A stretch of 64,000 bases of DNA, taken from positions 42,394,972 to 42,458,971 of the forward strand of contig NC_053047.1 in assembly GCF_003473485.1 (NCBI RefSeq), written 5' to 3'. Source of the DNA: Medicago truncatula (taxonomy: Eukaryota > Streptophyta > Magnoliopsida > Fabales > Fabaceae). Positions 33,116 through 44,387 of this stretch are shown here, piece after piece. Made by a program: the position numbers and the translations under genes. Within the stretch, counting starts at the first letter, position 1. Every line of letters begins with the position of its first letter. The notes below the pieces were generated by a model, which was given only the letters and a program-made list of their open reading frames with translations, did not search any database and was not told the DNA's origin.

Positions 33116-33413
33116 AGAAGAAAACCTTGTCGCGAAGAAAGCGCCCAAGTATGCAAAGACTTTCATAAATTCAGTGAAAATAACCCGCAAGAATATGAAA
33201 TCTAAATAAAAAAAGGAAATCCATTTGCATTAAGAGTTAAAGACGCCAAGTGCTTACAACAAAAAAAGCTAAAAAAAAACGACCCTCAAAAGACCATTAC
33301 AAGGGATTAATCAGGTCTTATTTACACCAATATGACCATTACAAAAGCATAATCAGGTCTTATTGACCAGCTCCTTGTCCCTAACAATCTTGATTGACGA
33401 CAGATGACTTAGA
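33116..33413. other. Spacer with a short direct repeat
   Basis: The phrases gaccattacaa and aatcaggtcttatt occur twice (near 33290-33325 and 33337-33370). They look like the 3' part of an old retroelement. No gene. Confidence 0.35.
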
Positions 33414-34316
33414 TCAAGATCTAGGTATAACAACATGACTTCTCAACTTCCCCCTTTTCCATATTCGCAACCACCCTTTCTTTGCATTTTCAACACCCTC
33501 TTGAAACTCGATAATCTTCTGAACATCCTTCTTAACCTCCCCCTTTATGGCACCATAATTGTTATTAAGCTCCAAGCACTTGGCTTCAACATCTCGCTTA
33601 TCTTCCTCGACTTTCTTTTTCTCATCCTTTGTCGTCTTTAAGGAGTTGCGAGATTCCTTCAACTGGTCCTCCAAGGTTTTAACCCTCAACTTCAAGTCTT
33701 CGTTCTCCTGCTTTAGCCTATCTGCATTCGATTTTACAGCCTGAAACTTTTCCTCCATCACTTCAAGCAACACCACAGAGCGCAAACAAGAAACACTAGC
33801 ATCATGAAACATATTGGAGTGATTAGACTTCCTTGTTGCCTCAAAATCTTCATAAAGGTTGAAATGATCCTTCACGAAGCCAGCACGATCGAAGTTCCTG
33901 TTCCACAAGGAGCCGCCGATCTCAACCTCAAGAACGCACTCGACATTCTTCTTGTTGGCCTCGCCTTTATCACTCTTCCCTTTCTTCTTTAAAGGACATG
34001 CCTCAACGAGTTGATGGTCAATCTTAGCTTGCAAAACCACCGCATACGTACCATCATCATTTTTGGTGATACTCTCGTCAACAAAACTCCCAGCCAAGAT
34101 TTCTGATTCAGACTTGGATCTTCTAATTGCTTTTGCACTAAACACATTTAGTCTCATTCCTTTATGTTCTTGGCAGCTAACTCTTTTCTCAGCTGGTGGC
34201 TTTGTACAAATACTACCATCATTCTTCTTGGTTGTCTCGCCTTTATCACTCTTCCCTTTCTTCTTTAAAGGAGACGCCTCAGCGAGTTGATGGTCAACCT
34301 CAGCTTCCAAAGTCAC

Positions 34317-34990
34317 CTATGACGTACCAACATTATTTTTTGTGATGCTCTCGTCAACAAAACTACTATTATATTCAGCTTTGTCTGATTTGTCGTCTGC
34401 GAGTTGATGGTCAACCACAACTTCCAAAGCCACCTCTGACGTACCAAAATCATTTTTTGTGATACTCTCGTCAACAAAACAACTATTATTTTCAGCTTCA
34501 TCTGATTTATCTTCCGCGAGCTGATGGTCAACCTCAACTTTCAAAACCACCTCTGATGTACCAACATCATTTTTTATGACACTCTCGTCAACAAAACTAA
34601 TATTATTTTTAGCTTCATCTGATTTGTCGTCTGCGAGCTGATGGTCAAGCTCAACTTCCAAAACCACCTCCGACATACCGACATCAATTTTAGTGATACT
34701 TTCGTCAACAAAACTACTATTATTTTTAGCTTCATCTAAGTTGTCATCTACAAGCTGATGGTTAACCTCAGCTTCCAAAGCCACCTCTGACGTACCAATA
34801 TCATTTTTTGTGATACTCTCGTCAACAAAACTACTATTATTTTCAGCTTCATCTAATTTGTCGTCTACGAGCTGATGGTTAACTTCAACTTCCAAAGCCA
34901 CCTTTGCCTTACCAACATCATTTTTTGTGATACTCTCGTCAACAAAACTACTATTATTTCCAGCTTCATCTAACTTGTCGTTTGTTATAG
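34317..34990 (-). repeat. 117-bp (39-residue) tandem repeat in coding sequence
   Basis: Six or so units with the core F-V-D-E-S-I-T-K-N-D and H-Q-L-(V/A)-(D/E), seen in DNA as gatggt(c/t)aac every 117 bp (near 34407, 34524, 34641, 34758, 34875). The intact paralogue has this phrase (VDESITK) once, between its zinc fingers, so the array grew from a single-copy segment. Confidence 0.9.
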
Positions 34991-35549
34991 GCAACTTGTT
35001 TGAAGAAATTATGTTCAGCATTTGAAGAATATCATTGGGCCGTCGTTTACCGTTATCAACTTTGTTCCATGCATAATCAAATGTCTCGAGCATTTGAGAT
35101 TTTACTTTACAAGCTTCACCATCGGTCTTCATCTGTTCAACAAATGGTATTGCGCAAATAAATCATTGAAATTAAAAATATTTGCAAATCATTTGTTTAA
35201 GATAAAATTTTACTTGTCTTCCCTAAATGCAAGACTTGATATCAATTAATTGTGTAAATTATTTCCACAAACATCATTAGAGATCATTGCTTAACATTTA
35301 CTATGGTCTGTTAGGTACGTAATGGATTAACTCATAACTAGAGACAATACTTATTTGATTTCATAATTATCAACAATCATGGACTTTGTGATATTAATCT
35401 AGCTTTTTGGATCCATCAATACATGGTCAATTGAAACCATATTGATATTAACAAATTGAAAAATAAATGTACATGCATGAAGTGTACTTACAGAAGCCCA
35501 TCTATAAACAATTGGGAACCCTTGAAAAATGATCTCATGAAACAATGAG

Positions 35550-35875
35550 TATTGAAGAATAACACAGATCATATGGAAACACAAATGATCAAAGATAAAG
35601 AGAAGGAACATACTACACACTAGTAACTTGTGCAACAAGTTAACTAAACTCTTAGCTAGTTTTATTGTTCTAACAACCTGCAAAGTTAGTTACAACTAGA
35701 GTTACAATCATATATGTAAGATTCATATTAGCTTAGTGTGCACTATCTTATGATACACTATAAATAAAGGTTCTCTTGTAATCTCTATTCATTCAATGAA
35801 ACCCATAGTTTCTTTTCCATTTTTCTCTTTCTGTTATTTTCTCTTTCTTTTCTGTTACAATTCAGTTTCTCAACA
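35550..35875 (+). repeat. 5' LTR of the second copia element
   Basis: Starts tattgaagaa, ends tctcaaca. A TATA-like ctataaataaag is at about 35758-35769. Identical by eye to 40349-40674. Confidence 0.95.
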
Positions 35876-35890
35876 TGGTATCTAGAGCCT
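35876..35890 (+). other. Primer binding site of the second copia element
   Basis: tggtatctagagcc follows the LTR directly. It resembles the initiator tRNA-Met complement, with one extra base. Confidence 0.8.
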
Positions 35891-35970
35891 CTTGATCCAA
35901 AGAGAGCTTCTTCTTCCGCTACGATTCTCTCTTTTCTTCTTCGTTTTCCTTTCTCTGTTCTTCAGTTTTC

Positions 35971-38900
35971 ATGGCGCCTCGCAACAACAATGGTGCAGGT
36001 TCTTCCTATGAGGTTGCTCTTGATCAAACAAGCCCGTATTTTGTTCATTCTAGTGATGGTCCTTCTTCTGTAACAGTTACGCCATTGCTGAATGGTTCTA
36101 ACTATCATTCTTGGGCTCGTTCGATGCGAAGAGCTCTTGGGGGAAAAATGAAGTTTGAATTTGTTGATGGAACTATTTCTCCGGTTACAGATTCGTTTGA
36201 TCCTTCTTTTCGTGCTTGGAATCGGTGTAATATGCTGATTCACTCATGGATCTTGAATTCAGTAGATTCTTCAATTTCTCAATCTATTGTTTTCATGGAA
36301 AACGCCATGGATGTGTGGAATGATCTTAAGGAACGTTTTGCTCAAGGTGATTTGGTTCGTATTTCTGAACTTATGCAAGAAATCTATTCTTTACAACAAG
36401 ATTCAAAATCTGTTACTAATTTCTACTCTGAATTGAAAGTATTATGGGAAGAGTTAGAAATCTATCTACCTATGCCTAGCTGTAGTTGCAGAATCCAATG
36501 TTCCTGTGAAGCTATGCGCACTGCTAGGAAAAATCATGTTCTGTTATATGCTATGCGTTTTCTTACTGGTCTCAATGAAAATTTCAACATGGTGAAGTCT
36601 CAGATCCTTCTCATGGATCCTCTTCCACCAATGAATAGGATTTTTTCTATGGTATTGCAGCATGAAAGACAGGGTAATTTTGCACCTATTATTGAAGATT
36701 CTTTACCTTCTATCAATGCTGTGAACTCTGGAAAACCTAAGTATGGTAATTCTGGAAATATGTACAAAAATACCAATCAAAGTTCTAATTCCAACTATAA
36801 CAAGAATAGGTCTTGTACTTTCTGTGGTAGAAGCAATCATACCATAGAAACTTGTTATAAAAAGCATGGATACCCTCCTCATCTCCAGAGAAATTTCAAT
36901 AATTCATCTTATGCTAATCATACTGCATCTTCAGAGACTGAAAATCCCACTCCTGATGAGCCTGGGAGAGTTGCTTCTACATCTATCACAAATGAACAAT
37001 ATGAAAAGTTAATGAGTTTACTTCAGGTTTCATCTTCTAAACAAGATTCAGTAACTGCACAAGCTTCTGCAAATCAGGTTTTTTCCACTCCATCTGGTCA
37101 TACATCAAATGGTAAGCACAGTACTAGTTGCATTCTTTCTTTAACTTGTCATAGTTTTGCTTTAAACTCCTGGATCATTGATTCAGGAGCTAGTGATCAC
37201 ATTTGTGGAAATCTTCAATGGTTTCATTCTTACAATGAAATCACTCCTATGCATATAAAATTGCCTACTGGCCACTATGCAATAGCCAAACATGCTGGAA
37301 CCATTAAGTTTAGTTCAAATTTTTCAATATCTCATGTACTATATGTGCCTGAATTTCATTTCAATCTATTATCTGTGTCAAAAATATCTGATTCACTAAA
37401 TTGCATTGTCATTTTTGATGGTTCCAAATGTCTTATTCAGGAAAAGAATACTCAGAGGATGATTGGTTCTGGTGAAAAGAGAGAAGAATTATATTACTTG
37501 AATCCACCAGATAAGATGGTTTGCAGTTCTAGCATTGTCAAATCACCCTCCATTTTTTTACCTGATAGTGCCTTATGGCATTTTAGACTAGGTCATCTCT
37601 CTTTTTCTAGAATGAATGTTTTACATTCAAAATTTCCCTTTGTAAATGTTGATAGCAAAGCTACTTGTGATGTATGTCATTTTGCTAAACATAGGAAACT
37701 TCCTTTTACTCCCAGTTGTAATAAAGCAAAACAGCCTTTTGAGCTAATACATTTTGATATTTGGGGTCCTATTTCTATTAAATCCATACATGGTCATTCT
37801 TATTTTCTCACTGCTGTAGATGATTTCAGTAGGTATACTTGGTTAACTTTGATGAAAACCAAAGCTGAAACCAGACAACACATTGTTGATTTTATTACTC
37901 TTATTGAAAATCAGTTTTCTTATAAAGTTAGAACCATAAGAAGTGATAATGGTCCTGAGTTCCTCATGCCAAATTTTTACTCTTCAAAAGGAATTTTACA
38001 TCAAAGAAGTTGTGTGGAAACTCCTCAGCAAAATGCTAGAGTTGAAAGAAAACATCAACACATTTTAAACATTGTGAGAGCTTTACTTTTTCAATCACAT
38101 CTTCCTAAACATTTTTGGTCTTATGCTGCTATTCATGCTGTCTTCATCATGAATAGAGTGACCAGCCCTATTATTGACAATAACACTCCTTATTTTCTAT
38201 TGCATAAACAGATACCTGATTTAAATCAATTGAAAGTTTTTGGTTCTTTAGTTTTTTCATCCACTTTACAAGCAAACAGAAACAAACTTGCTTCTAGAGC
38301 AAGAAAATGTGCCTTTTTAGGTTATAAATCTGGCATGAAGGGAGTTGTCTTGCTTGATATAATTACAAAGGAAATTTTTGTTTCTAGAAATATTACACAT
38401 CATGAAAATATCTTTCCTTATCAACCTGTATCATCCCCACCTCTTTGGAACTACTACTCCAGCATACCTTCAAAATCATTAGATCAAAATCTTGATTCCA
38501 ATTCTTCTGTTTGCAATGATTTTACTTCTTCTGACCAAAATTCTCCAACACAAACATCCCTTGATATGCACATTGATAATGCACCTAACCCTGATATTAC
38601 AGACACTTCTTTACCATCAATTTCCAAACCTGCCAGAATTAGAAATGCACCTTCTTATCTGACAGATTATGTATGTAATTCTTCATCTGCTTTTGCATCC
38701 GCACCAAAATCCTCAGGTACTCTTTACCCTATTGCATCTTATCATTCTTATGCACATCTATCATCATCCCAAAAGTCTTTTTCTATGTCTGTCACACAAT
38801 GTACTGAGCCAAAAACCTACAAAGAAGCTAGTCAGTCTGAATGTTGGTTAAAAGCTATGGAATCTGAATTAGAAGCATTAGCTAAGAATGGAACTTGGTC

Positions 38901-40422
38901 TATTGTTGATCTTCCTCACAATGTGAAGCCTATTGGTAGTAAGTGGGTTTATAAAATTAAGCACAAGGCAGATGGCAGTATAGAAAGATACAAAGCTAGA
39001 CTGGTGGCTAAAGGATATAATCAAGTTGAAGGAGTTGATTTTTTTGATACTTTTTCACCAGTAGCCAAGCTTACCACAGTGAGAATTTTACTTGCCATAG
39101 CTTCAATCAAAAACTGGCATTTACATCAGTTGGATGTAAATAATGCTTTTCTACATGGTGATTTGCAAGAGAATGTTTACATGAATATACCAGAAGGTGT
39201 CTCTAGTGCACCAAACAAGGTTTGCAAATTACATAAGAGCCTATATGGTTTGAAGCAAGCAAGTAGGAAATGGTATGAGAAGTTGACATCTTTATTGATA
39301 GCAGAAGGGTATACACAGTCACCATCAGACTATTCACTTTTCACCATTCAACAAGGTTCTAATTTTACTGCCTTATTAGTATATGTAGATGACATTATTC
39401 TTGCTGGTTCATCTATCACTGAATTCACTAGAATCAAAGCTATACTTGATGCTCATTTCAAGATCAAAGATTTGGGAATTCTAAAGTATTTTTTAGGATT
39501 AGAGGTTGCTCATTCCAAAGAGGGGATCTCTATTTCTCAAAGAAAGTACTGTCTTGACCTATTGGATTCTTCTGGACTTTTAGCTTCTAAACCTGCTTCT
39601 ACTCCTCTGGATACTTCCATCAAATTGCACCAAGACAATAGCAAACCTTTTGCTGATGTGTCTTGTTACAGGAGACTCATTGGAAGACTTCTCTATCTCA
39701 ATACTACAAGACCAGATATCACACTAGCAACTCAACAACTCAGTCAGTTTTTAAATGCTCCTACTGTATCGCATTACAAAGTTGCTTGTAGGGTCATCAG
39801 ATACTTGAAACATAACCCTGGACTTGGTTTATTCTTTCCTAGACATTCTGATTTACAAATCCTTGGTTATGTAGATGCTGATTGGGCTGGTTGTATTGAT
39901 TCTAGAAGATCAACAACAGGTTTTTGTTTCTTCTTAGGTTCATCATTGATCTCATGGCGTGCAAAGAAACAAGCAACTATTTCTAGGTCATCCTCAGAAG
40001 CAGAGTATAGAGCACTTTCTACTGGCACATGTGAACTTCAGTGGCTGCTATATCTCTTGAAAGATTTACAAGTTACTTGCATCAGACAACCTGTGTTATA
40101 CTGTGATAGTCAGAGTGCAATTCACATAGCTTCCAATCCAGTATTTCATGAGAGAACTAAACATTTGGAAATAGATTGCCATCTTGTCAGAGAAAAGGTA
40201 CAAAAAGGAATACTAAGGTTGCTTCCTATATCTACTGAAGAACAGCTTGCAGATTTCCTTACAAAACCTCTGTCACCTCCAAAGTTCAATTCTTTTGTAT
40301 CCAAGCTTGGAATGATAAATATTTATCATGCTCCAGCTTGTGGGAGGATATTGAAGAATAACACAGATCATATGGAAACACAAATGATCAAAGATAAAGA
40401 GAAGGAACATACTACACACTAG
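35971..40422 (+). CDS. Intact copia gag-pol polyprotein
   Basis: 1483 codons with no break. gag is in the first 280 residues or so. The zinc knuckle CTFC-x4-H-x4-C is at about 282-295. Protease D-S-G is at 404-406. The integrase has a gag-pre-integrase zinc part and D596, D659 and E692. RT Y-V-D-D is at about 1138-1141. RNase H starts about 1300 (DADWAG, EAEYRA, CDSQSA). The C-terminus runs into the 3' LTR and stops at 40422. The D-to-E spacing in the integrase is 32 residues where 35 is usual, and the QQNG motif reads QQNA; both could affect integration. The insertion itself shows that some source element could integrate. Confidence 0.95.
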   Translation: MAPRNNNGAGSSYEVALDQTSPYFVHSSDGPSSVTVTPLLNGSNYHSWARSMRRALGGKMKFEFVDGTISPVTDSFDPSFRAWNRCNMLIHSWILNSVDSSISQSIVFMENAMDVWNDLKERFAQGDLVRISELMQEIYSLQQDSKSVTNFYSELKVLWEELEIYLPMPSCSCRIQCSCEAMRTARKNHVLLYAMRFLTGLNENFNMVKSQILLMDPLPPMNRIFSMVLQHERQGNFAPIIEDSLPSINAVNSGKPKYGNSGNMYKNTNQSSNSNYNKNRSCTFCGRSNHTIETCYKKHGYPPHLQRNFNNSSYANHTASSETENPTPDEPGRVASTSITNEQYEKLMSLLQVSSSKQDSVTAQASANQVFSTPSGHTSNGKHSTSCILSLTCHSFALNSWIIDSGASDHICGNLQWFHSYNEITPMHIKLPTGHYAIAKHAGTIKFSSNFSISHVLYVPEFHFNLLSVSKISDSLNCIVIFDGSKCLIQEKNTQRMIGSGEKREELYYLNPPDKMVCSSSIVKSPSIFLPDSALWHFRLGHLSFSRMNVLHSKFPFVNVDSKATCDVCHFAKHRKLPFTPSCNKAKQPFELIHFDIWGPISIKSIHGHSYFLTAVDDFSRYTWLTLMKTKAETRQHIVDFITLIENQFSYKVRTIRSDNGPEFLMPNFYSSKGILHQRSCVETPQQNARVERKHQHILNIVRALLFQSHLPKHFWSYAAIHAVFIMNRVTSPIIDNNTPYFLLHKQIPDLNQLKVFGSLVFSSTLQANRNKLASRARKCAFLGYKSGMKGVVLLDIITKEIFVSRNITHHENIFPYQPVSSPPLWNYYSSIPSKSLDQNLDSNSSVCNDFTSSDQNSPTQTSLDMHIDNAPNPDITDTSLPSISKPARIRNAPSYLTDYVCNSSSAFASAPKSSGTLYPIASYHSYAHLSSSQKSFSMSVTQCTEPKTYKEASQSECWLKAMESELEALAKNGTWSIVDLPHNVKPIGSKWVYKIKHKADGSIERYKARLVAKGYNQVEGVDFFDTFSPVAKLTTVRILLAIASIKNWHLHQLDVNNAFLHGDLQENVYMNIPEGVSSAPNKVCKLHKSLYGLKQASRKWYEKLTSLLIAEGYTQSPSDYSLFTIQQGSNFTALLVYVDDIILAGSSITEFTRIKAILDAHFKIKDLGILKYFLGLEVAHSKEGISISQRKYCLDLLDSSGLLASKPASTPLDTSIKLHQDNSKPFADVSCYRRLIGRLLYLNTTRPDITLATQQLSQFLNAPTVSHYKVACRVIRYLKHNPGLGLFFPRHSDLQILGYVDADWAGCIDSRRSTTGFCFFLGSSLISWRAKKQATISRSSSEAEYRALSTGTCELQWLLYLLKDLQVTCIRQPVLYCDSQSAIHIASNPVFHERTKHLEIDCHLVREKVQKGILRLLPISTEEQLADFLTKPLSPPKFNSFVSKLGMINIYHAPACGRILKNNTDHMETQMIKDKEKEHTTH

Positions 40423-40674
40423 TAACTTGTGCAACAAGTTAACTAAACTCTTAGCTAGTTTTATTGTTCTAACAACCTGCAAAGTTAGTTACAACTAGAG
40501 TTACAATCATATATGTAAGATTCATATTAGCTTAGTGTGCACTATCTTATGATACACTATAAATAAAGGTTCTCTTGTAATCTCTATTCATTCAATGAAA
40601 CCCATAGTTTCTTTTCCATTTTTCTCTTTCTGTTATTTTCTCTTTCTTTTCTGTTACAATTCAGTTTCTCAACA
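40349..40674 (+). repeat. 3' LTR of the second copia element
   Basis: Identical by eye to 35550-35875. It overlaps the end of the polyprotein ORF and is followed by the target duplication atgag. Confidence 0.95.
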
Positions 40675-40999
40675 ATGAGCCTGATGCACAACCATCACCC
40701 AAATGACCTCCATCTTTGCTATAACTTTGGAGTATTTTTCTCACATCAACAGATTTTCCAATATAAACCACTACTACGCCATGAGGGTCGGTCGCAAGCT
40801 TGTAAATTTCACACCCTAAATCACTAGTCGACGAACCTACACCAAGCTCATACACTCCCACACTGAAATTTTGTGGCAGGTTTTCTTTCTTGTATCTTGT
40901 ATATCCATGGTTTCCCCAATCAGAAGGATCAATAAGAACCTGAAAGCAATTGCTAACATTAGCAACTAATATTCCTTAAAAAAAGAAAAACATTAGCAA

Positions 41000-41002
<3 letters not shown>

Positions 41003-41064
<62 letters not shown>
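41003..41064. repeat. (AT)31 microsatellite
   Basis: 62 bp of perfect AT repeat in intron 1 of the disrupted ET paralogue, followed by gtatatatg. Confidence 0.95.
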
Positions 41065-41072
<8 letters not shown>

Positions 41073-41368
41073 GATTTTGGACCCTGATTACTTTCATATG
41101 AATTTACATTGAAAGCTTTGAAAATTATCTCCCCTCTTAAAGAAAAACAAAAAGAAAGAAGGAAATTATAGGAACAAATAAATCAAACAGTGTAAATAAT
41201 ACTCGTACGATTTTTAAGATATTCCTAAAATTTTGAAGCATTAACATAAAGCATACAACACACACACTAAATAAAATTCATAATTTATAGGATAATTAAT
41301 ATATGAACCTTCCAATGAGAGAAGCTAGAATCATGTTTAGTGTGGTCACATTGCTCTCTCTTCAACAT

Positions 41369-42405
41369 TTGCATCGTCTTTAAATTAAATGTTCCATTAA
41401 AAGCTTCTAATGTTCATACTATTTATATTTACTAAAGTACCCTTTCATAATTTCCATATGTCCATGACCATTCCAACTTCAAAGAGAATTATTTCAATAA
41501 AATAAAAAGTTTAAGAGTAAATAATCTTTTTTTTTTTGAAGGGGAGAGAGTAAATAATCGTTAATTAACAATTATTCGTCTTTGTCAAAAAAAAAAAAAA
41601 AACAATTATTCGTCTGTAAGTGTTGGCAATTGTAAATGACGATTCCAACTTCAAAGAGTATTATTTCATAAAATAAAATGTCTAAGAGTAAATAATCATT
41701 AATTAACGGTTATCCGTCTGTAGATCCAACTCAGTTGGCAGTTGTAAGGGGTTGGGGTCCAAACCCGAGACTCCCATTTCTCGACATTTAAAAATATGTA
41801 AGCCCAGAGAAAGATATATATCTTTTTATTTTTGTATAAGAGGTTAAATTCTATGCACTTGCGTTTGTAATTTTTGTTTATGCATGCCTTGAATCAAATA
41901 AGTTTGCTACCATTTGGATGATTTGGAAGGAGCGAAACAATTGTGTGTAATTCAAAACACGACAACTACTTCATCCATCCTTCTTGATAAAGTAAAGCAG
42001 CACTCATTTTTATGACTGAAATATAAACAGGCAGCATTCGCTTATTCTTTTTATGACCGATGAAAACATCCACTCTATTGTATGGGTGTGTGCTTGTAAT
42101 ATTGTTTCTTGGTTGGCCCTTCAAAGGGCAATTTGACAATGTAACTTTGTAACTTTGATGGTGTTTCTTTCTTGCACATCTTGTGCGATTGGAAACACTT
42201 TTGAGTATATATATATATATCATTTTGATTTGTTAAAAAAAATGCTAAATAAATATTTTTATATGCTCATATGTTAGCCAAAATGGGTTCGGACGCTACT
42301 TTTAAAATTCATGTTGGTTAATTAGGATACTTTTTTTTTGGTCAGAGGATACTTTTTCTTTATTGGGTACTCTATTGATCTATGATGTTGGTGGCTATAT
42401 TGTCC
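41369..42405. other. Intergenic with a decayed SINE-like stretch
   Basis: AT-rich spacer upstream of the disrupted ET paralogue. Near 41725-41790, gatccaactcagttggcag then gggtccaaacccgag recalls the A-box/B-box order of a SINE. Two near-copies of attccaacttcaaagag(a/t)attatttca occur at about 41472 and 41642. Confidence 0.4.
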
Positions 42406-42490
42406 TCGTGAGTTTAGCTCAGTTGGTATGGACAATGCATAATAATATGTAAGGTCTGAGGTTCGAACCCCGGCCACCATAAAAAAAATG
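42406..42490 (+). mobile_element. tRNA-derived SINE (family 2)
   Basis: Box A tagctcagttgg (42415-42426) and box B ggttcgaacccc (42460-42471), then an A-rich tail. Same family as 6958-7053 and 59676-59790. Confidence 0.7.
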
Positions 42491-43680
42491 TTTAGTTAAT
42501 TCAAGCCTCTTGTATTAAATAAATAATATTTTTATCGATATTTTAGAAACTAATTTAAAAATATGATATTATATAGTACTTGATTGGATACATATTTAAA
42601 AAAGATTTACAATATCGGCATATATAATTTTTTTGAAAGAATTGGTATGTAAAAATGAAAATATGGTATCATATATAGTAATTTGAATGGATAGTGTTTA
42701 AATTTTTTTTTCTCTGTAAACTGGATATCTTTCGCGTGCAATTGTAAAGATTAATAGTTGAACATTGTGGAACTCAAATGAACGGCAAACTCTCCCTAAA
42801 AGTTTTAACGTTGTTGCATGTCCAAGACGGATTTTAAAAATAGGACATTCGTTAAGTTAGAAAGAGAAAAAAAAAAGTTTACAATATCGGCATATACAAC
42901 TTTTTTTTTGAAACAATCGGTGTGTACAAATGAAATTCATTTTATATCCTAAAAAATATATATTTAGTTAAATATATCTTCTGTCCATAATCCTTTGGAT
43001 CTTATTAATAGGTGTCCTTAGACCACAACCTAGATTTTCTGCTGGTTAAAAAAATTGAGACTATAAAGAAAATCATAGCTATTCCTTTCAGTAAAAAATC
43101 ATAACTATTTAGCAATTTCAAATAATTAGAATATTTTTTATGAACAAATTACTTTTAGAAACTTTAGAAAGGTAAGTATAATATAGTAATTCATTTATAT
43201 TCGATATAATCCATTCATTTACTAAAATTTTAATTTTTTTATTTAATACGTTGCTTCTTGTAAATTTACTAAGTATTCTTACGCTAATCAACATATATTT
43301 GTCTAAAAACCAAATATAACAGAAGAAAAAAATGGTCTCCCTTCAAAAAAAATTATAAATCATAGCTAATCAACATATATTTGAAGGTTTGAGTTATGTT
43401 AGATGATTAGGGTTTAGATATATTTGATTCTCTAGTGATAACTAAGATTATGAAGTCAAGAAGGACAATTGTTGGCTTTAGACTGAGTTGTGGTGGTTTC
43501 TCATTCTTACAAAGATGCAAACCAATGTGTGGATGTTTTAGTAAATATTGGTTGTTATTCAGACTATAATTTGGTCGTTAAGAACCTCTTGTTAGTTAAT
43601 AGCATAAGATTACTACCCCTCGTTTGATTTTAGTGATATTTCTTTTTCGGGCTTTGACCCTTGGTCTCATAAAAATAAAA
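42491..43680. other. Intergenic, no gene seen
   Basis: AT-rich DNA with two near-copies of a phrase (tttacaatatcggcatata) at about 42606 and 42878. No coding signal. Confidence 0.4.
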
Positions 43681-44072
43681 GGTTTAATTGCAGGTTTGAT
43701 CCTTTATGTTTATTTTAAGTTTTAAGTTGGTTACTTATGTTTTAAAAGTTTCAAGTTAGTTCAATACATTACTCACATTGGAATAAGTTAGTCACTCCGT
43801 CACCTGATTGTTTAAAGTTTCGGGTTGACAATATGGGTGATGAAATTTAACTTATTTAGAAAATAAGTTGTAAACCTTTTTTTTATTTTATTTTTTTGTT
43901 TTATTAAACTCAATATCATCTCGTGGAAAGGACTAACTTATTTCAATATGGGTAACGTTTTGAACCAACTTGAAACCTTTAAAACGTAAGGGACCAACAT
44001 GAAACTTTTAAAACATAAGAGACCAACTTAAAACCTAAAATAAACATAAGAGATCAAACATGCAATTAAGAC
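43681..44072. mobile_element. MITE with inverted repeats of about 75 bp
   Basis: The left arm ggtttaattgcaggtttgat, continued for about 75 bp, matches the reverse complement of the right arm ending tgcaattaagac. The flanks aaaataaaa and aaaattaaa could be a 9-bp duplication with one mismatch (Mutator-like), but both are A-rich, so this is weak. No ORF. Confidence 0.65.
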
Positions 44073-44387
44073 AAAATTAAAAATAAAGTAGAATTTTGTT
44101 TAGTACATTCAGAAGATCATAATGTGATTTAAAATAACTTTAATTTAGTTTACTTATAATTTTTGGCATTGTCCTTAAAGATATATCAAACTATAGAAGA
44201 GTGTTCAAAATATTATATCATTATGTTAACTTGTTCTTAAACTATTCTATTTTTTCATTTAAATCATTATGTCGAAAGAATCTTAGTTGATGTTGACGTA
44301 TCCTATTATATAAATACTCAGTCCATAATTATAAGATTTTTTATCCCTTATTATAGTATCTTGAGGAGAATCTGACATAAATTGACA

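Larger units (their letters stand above)
35550..40674 (+). mobile_element. Ty1-copia retrotransposon inserted in the ET paralogue
   Basis: A 5.1-kb element with two 326-bp LTRs that read identically throughout, a primer site, one open polyprotein and the polypurine tract tgggagga. The target duplication is atgag (35545-35549 and 40675-40679). It lies antisense to the host gene, inside its second coding exon. With identical LTRs and an open ORF, it is a recent and possibly still active insertion. The LTR starts with TA rather than TG, as fixed by the target duplication and by comparison with the intact paralogue. Lineage within copia not assigned. Confidence 0.95.
33414..41368 (-). pseudogene. 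Disrupted EFFECTOR OF TRANSCRIPTION paralogue
   Basis: Exon 1 (41368-41309, 20 codons) and exon 2 match the intact gene at 48960-50474 in structure and phase. Exon 2 (GIY-YIG-like domain) is split into 40939-40675 and 35549-35492 by the copia element at 35550-40674. Exon 3 starts at about 35132. It has a 117-bp repeat array and an in-frame TAG at 34319-34317, after which the same frame stays open to 33414. The remaining zinc finger (DGSICTKPP...CQEH) has lost its first Cys. The last 190 residues or so are unlike ET proteins: a charged coiled coil (LKQENEDLKLRVKTLEDQL type) like retroelement ORFs. At best a truncated N-terminal product is possible. Confidence 0.85.

Noticed and set aside
34317-34990. 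CRISPR-like or satellite array
   Set aside because: The 117-bp repeats are coding, in frame and without unique spacers; this is eukaryotic DNA.
42406-42490. Possible tRNA gene
   Set aside because: It has good A and B boxes but no acceptor stem or full cloverleaf, and it recurs as a dispersed family, so it is a SINE.
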